Source: Spirodela intermedia (lineage: Eukaryota > Streptophyta > Magnoliopsida > Alismatales > Araceae). From it: DNA of 64,000 nucleotides. The translations under genes and the position numbers were made by a program. The stretch covers positions 9,393,878 through 9,457,877 of the forward strand of contig LR746264.1 of assembly GCA_902729315.2 (NCBI GenBank). The letters run 5' to 3'. Under the pieces are notes generated by a model. That model saw nothing but the letters and a program-made list of their open reading frames with translations, was not told the DNA's origin and did not search any database. Position 1 is the first letter of the stretch. Every line of letters starts with the position of its first letter. Shown here in pieces: positions 1-10,137 of this stretch.

Positions 1-960
1 TTATTTCAATATATGAGTTACCTCTTTAAATCTTTTATGAAAGTGTTTTTGAAAAACAATAAAATTTATTTGTGACAAGGGATATATCTTTGGAGCATCA
101 TCCTCATTGATTTACATTATTTTCTTGCTATGATACCACTTGAAAACATTCATATGAACAATAGTAATATCTAACCTTGAATCCACAAAGCATCAACCTG
201 GATAAAGAAACCAAGTTCTAAAACAACGTAATTAAAAATTTCAGTACTTGAATCAATATGTTGACCACAAATCGAAAGGTCAAAAGGAACTCTTGAACCC
301 ACAAGAGCGTACTTTAATTTACAAGCAGAGAAGGATAGTTCTAAAAAGAGAAGGAAACTTATAGTACTTCAATAGCTCTTGTGGGATTGAAATGAGGTTT
401 TTTATTTAGGTTAAAAAGGAGGTGAGAAATCATTATAAGTAAGAAGACTCTGAGGAAGAATGAAAACTTCTTACATGGCAAAAAATAAAAAATAATTTCT
501 GGTCGACCAACTTGGGTTGAATTAGTCTTCTCGCACTTTAGTGAGACAAAATAAAAAAATGAATTATCTTTTAACATTATTCTTTTTACAACACAACTGA
601 CTGAGCCTTCAATTACAAGGAGCCTTCTCTTAATCTTCTGTATTCTGGGTAGCATCATATACGACTGTTGAGGAAGCTCTCATGGTACGGTTATGTCTTT
701 GTTATTGAAGGTTAAAAACTGCTGCTGTCTATCATAGAAATAGTCAAAACTAGTCCCCTGACAGAACCCGTAAGTTCTGCACAACCCTTGATGGGCAGGC
801 CCATTTTAGAGGAAAGTCCCAAGCTTATTCACTATTGTCGTATGTCACATGTCACATGAATCAATCCGGCTGATCTCATCTCATGTACAACATGATGGCT
901 GAGACATTGCAGAACATAAAGCCCTTCTCCCCCGAGGAGGGTTGCTGCCACCCGTTGCAT
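1..960. other. AT-rich intergenic DNA upstream of the 11S globulin gene
   Basis: I see no supported gene here. The open frames are short, AT-rich and match no family I recognise. A short motif at about 128-140 resembles the complement of an LTR-retrotransposon primer-binding site, but no LTR or gag accompanies it. The last 200 bases grade into the probable promoter of the globulin gene. Confidence 0.6.
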
Positions 961-966
961 TGCATG
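961..966 (-). promoter_or_regulatory. RY-type seed element (CATGCA on the minus strand)
   Basis: TGCATG at 961-966 is the reverse complement of the RY core CATGCA, bound by B3 factors of the ABI3/FUS3 class in seed-storage promoters. It lies about 215 bp upstream of the TATA box of an 11S globulin gene, which fits. A six-base motif is weak evidence alone; the neighbouring gene raises its credibility. Confidence 0.4.
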
Positions 967-1177
967 GGAAGGTTTCACAGCTGGGGTGAGCCAGATACAG
1001 TGAACATAGACGCAGTGTGACCTCCGCCGCGGCGGGGACGCGTCACGGCCCACCACCACCTCCTCCAGGGCCCGTAGGGTCGAAGATTCTACGCGACGCC
1101 GGCAAGACGTGAGGTGGTCACGAGAAAGGGACGATCTTGGAAGGTAACAAAAACCCCGCAACCGCCTTCTCCGACCC

Positions 1178-1185
1178 TATAAATA
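1178..1185 (+). promoter_or_regulatory. TATA box of the 11S globulin gene
   Basis: TATAAATA lies 71 bp upstream of the ATG at 1249, implying a short leader of roughly 40 nt, as is common for seed-storage genes. Confidence 0.7.
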
Positions 1186-1248
1186 CCGGGGCCTTTCCTT
1201 CCTCATCCCAAACCGAGCTGCATTCGCTTCTCAGACGGCTTGCTGAAC

Positions 1249-2899
1249 ATGCCGACTAGCAGCGGGTTGTCCCTGCTCTCCGCCGTTTGCGTGCTCCTCC
1301 TCTCCCAGGGTTGTCTCGGCCAGCTGCCCTCTGGAGAGGGGAGGCAGCCCCGCCGGCAGACGGAGAGGAGGGAATGGCGGCTTGAGAGGCTGGAGGCAGT
1401 GGAGCCGTCAAGGAGGATCCAGGCCGAGGCGGGGGTGATCGAGTACTGGGACCAGAACCAGGAGCAGTTCCAGCTCGCTGGCGTCGCTGCCTACCGGACG
1501 ACCATCGAGCCCAGGGGGCTTCTTCTGCCCTACTACTCCAACGCCCCTCGCCTCGTCTACATCATCCAAGGTCAGTGCCGTGAGACAGACCGGGATATCT
1601 CTCAGATTAACGCCACAGTTCTCTAAGAGGCTGCTTTCTCTCTATCTCTCTCTAAAAAATGGGCACGCCATCTTGTTCTCATAGGGAACGGTGTTAGTAG
1701 CTCCGTGTTCCCGGGATGCCCGGAGACGTTCCAGTCCTTCCAACAGTCGGAGCCACGGGAGGAGGAACGACGGGGAGAGAGCCTTCGTGATCAGCACCAG
1801 AAGATTCACCGGTTCCGGGAGGGAGACGTCATCGCTCTGCCGGCCGGCGTGGCCACCTGGTTCTACAACGACGGTGAGACGCCCGTTGTCGCCATTACCG
1901 TCGCCGACACAGGCAACAACGCCAACCAGCTCGATCAGAGACTGCGAGTAAGCTATTCACCCGTTCGGATCCTCGTCTACTCCAGTTGGAGAACGTGTGC
2001 TTACGAGAGTATCGTCTGCTGTTTCGTTTTTCTCCGGGATCGTTCTGCAGAGGTTTGAGCTGGCCGGCAGCGCCCAACGCCGAGAATCGACCGAGGGAGA
2101 GGAGGGCTTCTCCGGCAACGTCTTCCGTGGACTCAACGTTGACGTACTTGCCGAGGCATTCGGCGTCAGCCGTGAGACCGTAAGGAAGCTACAAGGACAC
2201 GACGAACGGAGGGGCAATATCGTCCGGGTCGAGAGGGGGCTCCAGTTCGTGAGGCCGGAGAGACGCCAAGAACAGCAGGAAGAGGAAGAAGAAGAAGAAG
2301 AGGGGCGCCGGAGGAGGACGAGGGGGACGAACGGTCTAGAGGAGGTCCTCTGCAACCTCGGGAACAGAGAGAACATCCGCAACCCGGACCGCGCCGACGT
2401 GTACAGTCGGGAGGCCGGAAGCGTCACCAGCCTCAACAGCCAGAAGCTCCCAATCCTCCGGTTCCTTAGGCTGAGCGTGGAGGGGGGATTCCTCAGGCAG
2501 AACGCCCACTACGCGCCCCACTGGAACATCAACGCCCACAGCATCCTCTACGTCACCAGGGGCCGCGCCCGCCTCCAGATCTCCGGCAACCAAGGCCGGG
2601 AGGCCAGCTTCGACCGCGAGGTGCGGCGGGGCCAGATCGTCGTCATCCCGCAGAACTTCGTGGTGGCGGCGCAGGCCGGGAGCGAGGGGTTCGAGTGGGT
2701 GTCTTTCAAGACTGAGGACTTCCCCCTGGTCAGCCCGCTGGCGGGGAAGGCGTCCGTCTTCCGCGGCCTGCCGGAGGGGGTCATCGCCAACTCCTACCGG
2801 ATAACGGACGAGGAGGCGAGGCGGGTGAAGCACGGGAGGGGCGAGGAGTTCCTCGTCTTCCGTCCCCGGGCGCAAGGTGGTCGAGTCGCCGCTGCTTGA
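1249..2899 (+). CDS. 11S globulin (legumin-type) seed storage protein
   Basis: Exons 1249-1570, 1685-1947 and 2051-2899 encode about 477 residues. Visible features are a hydrophobic signal peptide (about residues 1-24), an acidic-chain cupin barrel with the PGCPETFQ motif, a Glu/Arg-rich variable loop, the Asn-Gly processing site (TNGLEE) and a basic-chain cupin barrel with HWNINAHS. Family members enter the secretory pathway, are cleaved at Asn-Gly by vacuolar processing enzyme and pack as hexamers in protein-storage vacuoles. The interchain disulfide cysteines (PGC and VLC) are present. The two cysteines of the usual intrachain disulfide are replaced (EWR for ECQ; FQL for FQC). Introns 1 and 2 sit at classic legumin positions; the usual third intron in the basic-chain half is absent. 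Start at 1249 was chosen because it begins the signal peptide. The promoter has a TATA box and an RY motif, suggesting seed expression. Confidence 0.95.
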
Positions 2900-2972
2900 A
2901 AGGGCCACGGAAGACTTGGCTGTGCTAATAAGAGCGGAGTCGGCTCCCTTTGTCGTCGTCTTTCTTGTTCGG

Positions 2973-2978
2973 AATAAA
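2973..2978 (+). terminator. Polyadenylation signal of the 11S globulin gene
   Basis: A canonical AATAAA lies 74 bp past the stop codon, with T-rich sequence around it. A near-match AATAAG lies slightly upstream. Confidence 0.6.
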
Positions 2979-4596
2979 AACTCAATAACGGGAGATGCTT
3001 CACTTGTCCTAAATCTTTGCCTTCCATTCCAGTTTTGTGAATATATCTGCCAACTATTTTCACGTCTCAATGAATTGTAGTTTAATATTGTTTTTTGAAT
3101 ATGAACTGTAATGAAATGATGTTTGATTTCGATGTGCTTTGTCCTACATCACCTTCACGAAGTCAGCCAACCGGTTCATCACGACGGTTGTAAGTCCCTC
3201 TATACACGTCGCCTGTGCTTTTTGGCGCAGATTGAGCTATTATTTAATATATATATAATATCTTTAAATGGTAGAAAATAAAAACTTATTAATAAAATGT
3301 ATTTTAAATCTCATTTTAAACCAAAAAAGCATAACATTCAATTCAAAACAAAATATTTCAATTTAACATGGATAAAATGAAATAAAATGATAATTCTGTT
3401 CTAAAAATGGATATTTATCACAACCTAAGTCATTGATAGTCTTAGACTTTGCATTCTCCCTTGAAATCAGATATTCTAATTATGTTAAAAGATTACATAT
3501 CTAAATACTGATCACAATCATAAGGCCTATTAACTTTCCACCGAAAGACAAGTCTAAGATACCAAAATCATTTCATCTCAAGGACTCCATCCTATTCTAC
3601 CATGAAAAAGGACAACTTATACTAGAAAAGGTCATCAAATATGTCAAAATGGTATAACTCAAGGGTTGAAATGAATTTAGACTTCCATGTTCCATAATCA
3701 TGCTTGTTCTCACTTCACCTTGTTCATAAAATCATCTTTTCTCCATATTTCACTTACCCTTCTCACTTATTTCTTCAAATGGGCATCTATCACTTAAGTT
3801 AGTCATCCAAATCATATCTCAAGTGCTGGGTGCAATGTTTGAAGTTGTCATGGATAAAAATGGGTGTAATGTCTTAAGAATGAAGACAAATATACTATTA
3901 TAAAAAATTAAAATGACCATGCTTAACATTTGTTGTTTTATTCATGCATTGGACAAGCTTAGTTGGTAGATTAATTACAACATATAGTAATTAGTCTATA
4001 GATGTGAAAGCAAAGTTATATGTGGATGTTTAGATACTAAAAATCTAAAGACATTATTTTTAAAAATATTTGAATAAATGAATAAAAAATATACTTGGAA
4101 GTTGATGATTGTTACACTCTAAGATGATACATGGACAAAGTTACTAATGGGTAGCTATCATCAGTATACTAAAGATAAGCACCACATATGCGGGTATTTG
4201 AGTCCTTTGTCTGAGTGTTGATTTGAATAATTTATTAAAATGAAGATGTTAAATATTTATAATTAAGTTTAGAATATTACAATAATTTGGGCACCTATAT
4301 TTGAGTATCTTCCAATGAATAATATTGTAGACTTTTTGTCTTGATTACTTTTCAATTAAAAATAAACATATATATTTTTATTTTTTGAGCCTGAATGTTA
4401 GGTAAATTTATTTGATTATGGAGCGTGATTAAGTTGAGATGGGCCCAGTTAGTGACAGTGAACCGGACCCATAAATGTTGCAATTGGGATGGGGGGGGGT
4501 GGGCGTGATCGGAACCTGGGCCCGTCATATTGGGATGAGGTCCACCAAGGCGTTTCGGACGCCGTCGGTTTTGCCTGTAAGCCGCTTGTGCACGTT
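2979..4596. other. AT-rich intergenic DNA
   Basis: No gene is supported. The stretch is strongly AT-rich, with no coding bias and only very short open frames. It contains one copy (3147-3195) of a 49-bp sequence repeated near 14.7 kb, listed separately. Confidence 0.6.
3147..3195 (+). repeat. 49-bp dispersed repeat, copy 1
   Basis: This stretch matches 14712-14760 in the same orientation with about five mismatches in 49 positions (roughly 90%). The shared core includes TTCACGAAGTCAGCC and ACCGGTTCATCACGA. The sequences flanking the two copies are not similar. Origin unknown; it may be a remnant of a transposon end. Confidence 0.6.
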
Positions 4597-5724
4597 CCTT
4601 CTACGGCCGCCTCTCCTGCAGGCGATCACCGTAGGCAATAAACGCGTCACCGTCTACACTTAGCTTTAGTAGCCATCCCACTTCACACGTGAACCCTTCA
4701 TCCGGCACTTTGATAAACCCTGGCTTCGTCCTGCCGAGGGTTTTACGTGGTGTGTTCATAAAATGTGGCGTCACGAGGAGAAACTACGATTCACGAAGGA
4801 ACCCTTCATAGAGGATGTCGGACCTCGGAAGATGTAAGAATCTCACCGTGTCAAGTTAAAAATGCATAGGTTTAGCTAGTTGCAGTGAATCGTATTGTGG
4901 GCTTGCGGAAATAAGAAACAAGCCCATGCTCACTGACCTTATTACAAGATCTCACTTCACTATACGATAACTGTTATTTCAAAACGACTACCAGTCAATT
5001 CGCCGTGATCCTTGCCGATTTCTTTAGACTTCTCTCTTTTTTATGTGTTCACTGTTACGTTAATTTTCGCCATATTTCTTTCACAACACAGAAAAAAAAC
5101 TGATTTCAGAACACAGATGGAAAGAGACCAACATAGAATTTTTCGTTAAACACATTCCACGTCAATATAACTCACATCTGATTGATGAAATAAGAAAGTA
5201 GCGTGTGTATGATGCGTAGATAAAGCAATCCATGTTCAACTGACTTCACATTGGCATCATAGAATCTACTGTTCCAAACCTGCACTTCAGCTGAGTTCCG
5301 TATTTCGTCCCCAGAAAATTTACTGAACCGGATACTTCTTCTGCTTGTCCAGAGGAGCAACTCAGTCCATGACAATAATTTAACATTTGCAGAAATAAGA
5401 AACAAGCCTACGATACGATTCACTCCAACTAGCTAAAGAGAACGTGAGGCAGATGCACTTTTAACTTGAGACGGTGAGATTCTTACATCTTCCAAGGCCC
5501 AACATCTTCTATGAAGGGTTCCTTACGTGAATCGTAGTTTCTCCTCGTGACGCGACATTTATGAACACACCACGTAAAACCCTCGGCAGGACGAAGCCAG
5601 GGTTTATCAAAGAACTGGATGAAGGGTTCACGTGTGAAGGGGGATGGTTACTAAAGCTAAGTGTAGTGGGTGAGTCGTTTATTGACAAGGGTGATCGCCC
5701 GCAGGAGAGGCGGCCGTAGAAGAG
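4597..5724. mobile_element. Foldback/MITE-like element with about 330-bp terminal inverted repeats
   Basis: The left arm (about 4597-4920) and the reverse complement of the right arm (about 5396-5724) align over their whole length at roughly 88-90% by eye, with a few indels. The arms share, for example, CTACGGCCGCC at the outer ends and CCTGCCGAGGGTTTTACG inside. They enclose about 475 bp of unrelated AT-rich DNA. No transposase or other open frame is credible, so it looks non-autonomous. Long inverted repeats suggest a foldback or Mutator-derived element; I could not identify a target-site duplication, so the superfamily is open. The outer boundary is where similarity stops and may be off by several bases. 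Confidence 0.75.
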
Positions 5725-6436
5725 AAGAGGTGTTGCAGGTGGAGGAATCTAGAAGGGAAGGGGTTTGCGGGGACGATGGTAGCGCGCGGCGAGGAAGGGA
5801 TGTCGCGAGGAATATCATTACGTAATAGAACACCACGAAGATACCCGGCAGAATCATCATATTGCCTTCCCTTCGCCAGGACACCTCTTGTCTTTCTCCC
5901 CCTTCTTCCCGTTCGAAAGCCACTAGGCACTCTTTTTTCGTCTTCTACCCCTCTTGTAGTCTTCCCTTTTCGGTTCATCTACACAGATGAAGAAAAGAAG
6001 ATCCCAAATCGTAGTCATGACACTTCCATTACTTCCTAGGGTTTTTCTTTGAATCCTGGCCTGGCTGCGCTGGACTGAACCCTAAAATGGGGTCCAAAAT
6101 GGCCCACTTCCCATCATCCCTCATGTCTCTCTCCCCTCGGTGTCGGTCGGGACGTGCAATCTCGACAAATCTTTTTATGTAGTCTATAGATCAGAGGTAT
6201 CATGTCATAATATAATGCGTTACATGAGAAGCAAGTATGACAATTGCGTCTAGTTTCGTTTTCCTAATGACACTTCTATCATGAAGCTAATACTTTTTTT
6301 CTTCTGGACGATTGATACATGGGATGGATATTTTGATGTTGCTAATTATATTATTTGATTCATTGTCGATCTCGCAAGAGAGACTACATACCAGCGTGGA
6401 AGACCAGCATCTAAGGATGCTAAGAAGACCAACGTG
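5725..6436. other. Intergenic DNA without recognised features
   Basis: The stretch lies between the inverted-repeat element and the P450 pseudogene. Its open frames are short, overlap one another on both strands and match no family I recognise. Confidence 0.55.
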
Positions 6437-7491
6437 TTAGGAAACAGGCGTCGCCTTCATCTGGAGAGGTGTTTTCAACTGTAAAATGAACCTCCCTGCC
6501 TCGCTCATGTCGACGTCCGCGGGCTCCATCCTGCCGGGCAGCTCCCAGTCGAAGCAGTGCAGAAGGTTGGCGAGGGCAAGTTCCACGCCGGTCACCGCCA
6601 AGTTCATTCCAGGGCAGCCTCTCCGCCCGGACGAGAAAGGTATGTACTGGAAGTCCTGCCCCTTGTACTGGAGATCGCTCTCCTCAAAGCGCTCCGGCCA
6701 GAACACCTCGGGGTCCTTCCAGAACGTGGGGTCCCTCATAATAGCCCATATATTGGTGATCACCGTGGTCTTGGCGGGGATATCGTAGCCGCACACTTTT
6801 TACGTCTTTCATGCTCTCATGGGGTAACGACAGCGGGCCGGGAGGGTGGCGGCGGAGAGTCTCCTTCACCACGATTTTGAGGTAGACGAGATTTGGAAGG
6901 TCGCTCTCCTCCACCATGGGCTTCCCTCCCACAATTCTTCGTACCTCCTCCTGCGCTTTCTTCATTACCCGCGGGTTCAGAGCCAGCTCCAGCATCCCGA
7001 ATTCAACGGCCGAAGCCGAAGTGTCTGTTGCGGCCGACAAGATCTCCTACAAAACGAGACAAAGAATCAGTGAGCGTAATCGACGGATCGAATATATCTA
7101 TACAAGATTTGGACTCTTTAATTAAAAACACTAGCATACCAGCACGACGATCTTGATTTGTTCTCGGGTTAGGCTAAACCAGAGAGAGGTATCTTTCTGG
7201 AGGGGAAGGAGGACGCTCATGAAGTCTCTGTTGTCGCGCTTCAGATGATTCTCGATATCTTATATGCTGTGGGATTCGAGCAAGCCATTCAGTGCGATAT
7301 GGCCAGAACTAGTATGTATATAAAATACACATACAGTAAAAAAGAGATCATCCATGCCACTCACCTTTGATATCGAGGAAAGAATAAGAGTACAAGAAGG
7401 AAGGGAAAGAAGAACGAGAACGAGAAGAAGAAAGAGACCATCTTACGCTGCTGCTATTGATCCTCTCAACGGAGAGAATAAGAACAGAATG

Positions 7492-7690
7492 TTTGAGGCA
7501 CGTGGAAAGCGGGGACAAATGGAACAAATCTGGATACGGGCGAGGATGCCTTTTCTGGGAGGGATTCGAGATAGCCATTTTAAGGCACATGGAGAAATCG
7601 GGGCCATAGAATAAATCTGGATTCGGGCGAGGATGCCTCATCTGAGTTGGGATTCCAGCTGGCCGTTTTAAGGCACGCGGAAAATGGGGT
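7492..7690. repeat. 87-88-bp tandem repeat, about 2.3 copies
   Basis: GGCGAGGATGCC and AGGCAC anchors recur at 87-88 bp spacing (AGGCA at 7496, 7583 and 7671; CGAGGATGCC at 7541 and 7628). The array lies inside the broken exon 1 region of the P450 pseudogene and accounts for part of the extra length between its blocks. Copies differ at several positions. Confidence 0.7.
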
Positions 7691-8310
7691 TCCTGGAAAA
7701 TCTAGGGATTAAAAGTTTTTGGAGGCTGGTTTTTAAGCTAACAAGCATATAAGTTATTTTTCTCAAGATCAGATATTATGGACACTAAAACCAAATAATA
7801 TTGGACAGATATTATTGAAACCTTGACCCATCTGACTTGCGCCATATTTAACTTCTTTAAATTCATTTGATGTTTTTAATGAAATAATTTCACATAAAAA
7901 TTAAATAATTACTTACATGCATATTCTATTGTCAAAACAATAGGGATAGTTTACATAAGAGGTTACCGTATTGACTGAACACATTTCAAGTGTGCAACTG
8001 TCATTTGACATCCTCAAGCCATTATTCTCGTAATTTCTTACTGATGATATTTTTTGAAATACCAGCCTTAAAAGGAATTGCACGAAAACCCAAGATGAAT
8101 GTGAGTTGTTTCGCAACGTGGAGTCAAATTAGGAAGCCTGCTCACCTCATCAGTCGCTAAAAGAGGGTCTTGCTCTTGAAGAATTACGTGTGTCATTCTA
8201 TGAAAAAAACAGAAAAAGGCTACGTTAGAAACTTTCAGACGCCCGAGCTTTGGGAAGAACAAGCGCAATGGAAAGAAGCGCCAAGTTGATCCTCATGCGT
8301 ATTTTTATGT

Positions 8311-8350
8311 CGGACGGAAAGGGTACAGAGTAGAAGTCCTGCCCCTTGTA
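8311..8350 (-). pseudogene. 40-bp duplicate of the P450 heme-loop region
   Basis: Read on the minus strand this encodes YKGQDF followed by a PF motif. It closely matches the segment of P450 exon 2 near 6628-6668, just before the heme-binding loop. It lies upstream of that exon, where exon 1 sequence should be, so it is a misplaced partial copy rather than part of the original order. Most likely it remains from a second P450 copy or a local duplication. Confidence 0.6.
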
Positions 8351-9109
8351 ATATACCCCCCACACTAGTGAACAGTGCCGTCTAGGGAAGAATGTTGAAG
8401 CTACAGACCTTCGTAGACTATTTCACACGCTCTGTAAGTTTAGAAACGGTAAGCCTGTGGTCGGAGTACGTCGACTAAATATAGTCCTCGGATTCTTTTC
8501 GTCTCTGTAATACAGAGCATCGACTCTTAGATTCCTAGATCCCTTCTCTAGCACGATGTCACACGCTCATCCCCCTTCTCCGTCAAGATAGAGTTTGCAA
8601 AGCTCGGAGGAAAGAAACGGAGAAAATAAAATTTCGGTGTGAGGGTATCTATCTTCGATGCTGGAGAGAAGGGGAAGACTGGGCTGCTCATTCCCGATCG
8701 TGCTCTCTCCTTCAGTCCCTCCACACTTTCTGCAGGGTGAGAAGGGAGGCTGGCATTTACCGACTCGTCTATAGCGTCGGTTTGGGGATGGTCTTGATGA
8801 GTACGCGTGCCTCCTCTGCGATGGGACTGAATTTCTGGATCAGATTGGCATTGGAGATGTCGACAGTGCTCATCCTGTGTACGTGGCACCGAGCCTCGCC
8901 GTTAGCTGCGAGGGATACGCCATGACTCCCGAAGCAGAAGCGAATGACGATGGCAAGCGTACAGAAGACTTCATTAGCGCTCTTCCAGATGTGAGTCATG
9001 CCTGCGTAGACGATGAGGGCGAGCACGCGGCCGAGCTTGAGGTACATGAGGGCCCTGTGCTTCTTGACGAGGTGGTGAAGGAGGCTTTCTAAACTGGTCG
9101 AGATTCTGA

Positions 9110-9975
9110 TGGGACGCTGGCGAACAAAGGACATCCCCGCCGACGAAGGTCCTAACCTTAGACCACCGCTAAACGTCGCAGGCTCAGCGCGACCGATAAC
9201 GGGAGGAGACGGGACACCGTTAACCACCGAAAGGCATGGGTCAAGTCGGCCGCACGACGGCTACAAATAGTAAGCCTCAGCAGGAGAAAGGGGCAAGAGA
9301 GAAGTCAGAAGGACAGGAGATTGACCATCTCAGAATTGGGTCCTTTTGTGTTGATTTTCAGCTTTCATCGGCCTTCGACTGATCTTCCTTCAGTCTGTGT
9401 TCCTCCCTTCTTCCTCAATACTCAGGTCTACCCTGGGCGTTTTGTATTCTTCCCGGCCGCCCTCAGGGGAGAACAACTAAGAAAGGAGTCTTCATTCCTC
9501 TCTCCCGCTCTCGCGCAAGCGTTCTCATCCTCTTTTACCGGGCCCTCCATCAAAGTGGTATTAGAGCCACTAGAACCATGCTGCCCAGAAATAGTGACCC
9601 AAAGGGCTTCGAGAAGGAATTAGAAGATGTGCGAGAAGCCAATCTTCAGTAGAGCACGGTAACATTGCATTTAGAGGTCAATGTGCTTCACGATGAAACC
9701 GGGGGAGTTCAGCAACAGCTGGAATACATCGTGGGCGCTCTCATCGACTTGCGGCAGCAGACAGCTTCTTATGATAACCCTGGCAAAGAAAAAAAGAACT
9801 AGTTTCCGGGTGAATCCAGCTATAGTCGGTCGGGTCCTGATCACCCGGACGCCGCCGCGCTTGGGCCAAAGAGAAGTCAAAAAATCAAGATGGACTTCAT
9901 CAAGGGAGTTCCCAAGTCTGACGGATTCAACTCAATTGTTATTTGTCATCAACCAATTAAGCAAATACGCACAAT
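9110..9975 (+). mobile_element. Chimeric Ty3/gypsy-like LTR retrotransposon remnant
   Basis: A primer-binding-site motif TGGTATTAGAGCC lies at 9556-9568. The DNA upstream (about 9110-9550) has LTR-like features, including a TATA-like ACAAATAG near 9258. After the site comes a gag-like leader (about 9580-9880, with a stop). It then jumps to an integrase-core piece: DFIKGVPKSDGFNS from about 9890, continuing after a frame change as LSKYAQL. Most of gag, protease, reverse transcriptase and RNase H is therefore missing. The fragment stops where the truncated copia LTR begins. LTR boundaries are inferred; no second LTR is visible. Confidence 0.6.
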
Positions 9976-10137
9976 TATGTTTGTATCATTTCATATTGGT
10001 CTTTGATTATTTCAGTTATTCAATTGAAGGAATTTTGCATATTCTTGGTGATGATTTTATTAAAAGGCTGACTTAAGCCTACACTGACTTATAGTCTCCT
10101 TATTTGTTCATATATCTACATCGCTTCCATGCTCTTA
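9976..10137 (+). repeat. Truncated 5' LTR of the copia element
   Basis: The stretch aligns to the last part of the 3' LTR, about 13035-13201. Shared anchors are TTTGATTATTTC, TTTGCATAT, TTTAAGCC/CTTAAGCC and the terminal GCTCTT. Divergence is obvious by eye, indicating an old insertion. The first 400 or so bases of the LTR are missing and replaced by the gypsy-type remnant. Confidence 0.75.

Larger units (their letters stand above)
6437..9105 (-). pseudogene. Cytochrome P450 pseudogene, CYP736-like (CYP71 clan)
   Basis: Three blocks lie in gene order on the minus strand. Block A (9105 to about 8770, weaker to 8540) resembles residues about 45-190 of a CYP71-clan P450. Block B (about 7260-7140) is the end of exon 1, with the intron donor at 7139. 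Block C (7046-6437) is exon 2, with AATDTS of the I-helix, KETLRRHPP (ExxR), PERF and the heme loop FSSGRRGCPG, ending in TAA. The phase-0 intron just before the I-helix motif is typical of the clan. Damage: a one-base insertion in a T run (6797-6801) shifts exon 2 between MKDV and CGYDIPAK; an in-frame stop lies just upstream of block B; about 1.3 kb of repeats and decayed DNA separates A from B; the N-terminal anchor is missing where retroelement DNA begins. The family assignment rests on remembered motif similarity, not a search. Confidence 0.85.

Noticed and set aside
128-140. Primer-binding-site-like motif on the minus strand
   Set aside because: It matches the copia-type site imperfectly, and no LTR end, gag or second LTR is visible nearby.
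359-1161. Minus-strand open frames upstream of the globulin
   Set aside because: No family resemblance, no ATG context or splice structure, and they overlap the globulin promoter.
2336-3070. Long minus-strand open frame over the globulin last exon
   Set aside because: It is an antisense shadow of a GC-rich coding exon; the sense protein is clearly the globulin.
5657-6039. Open frames at and beyond the right arm of the inverted-repeat element
   Set aside because: Similar short peptides arise from both arms because the arms are repeats; no protein family is recognised.
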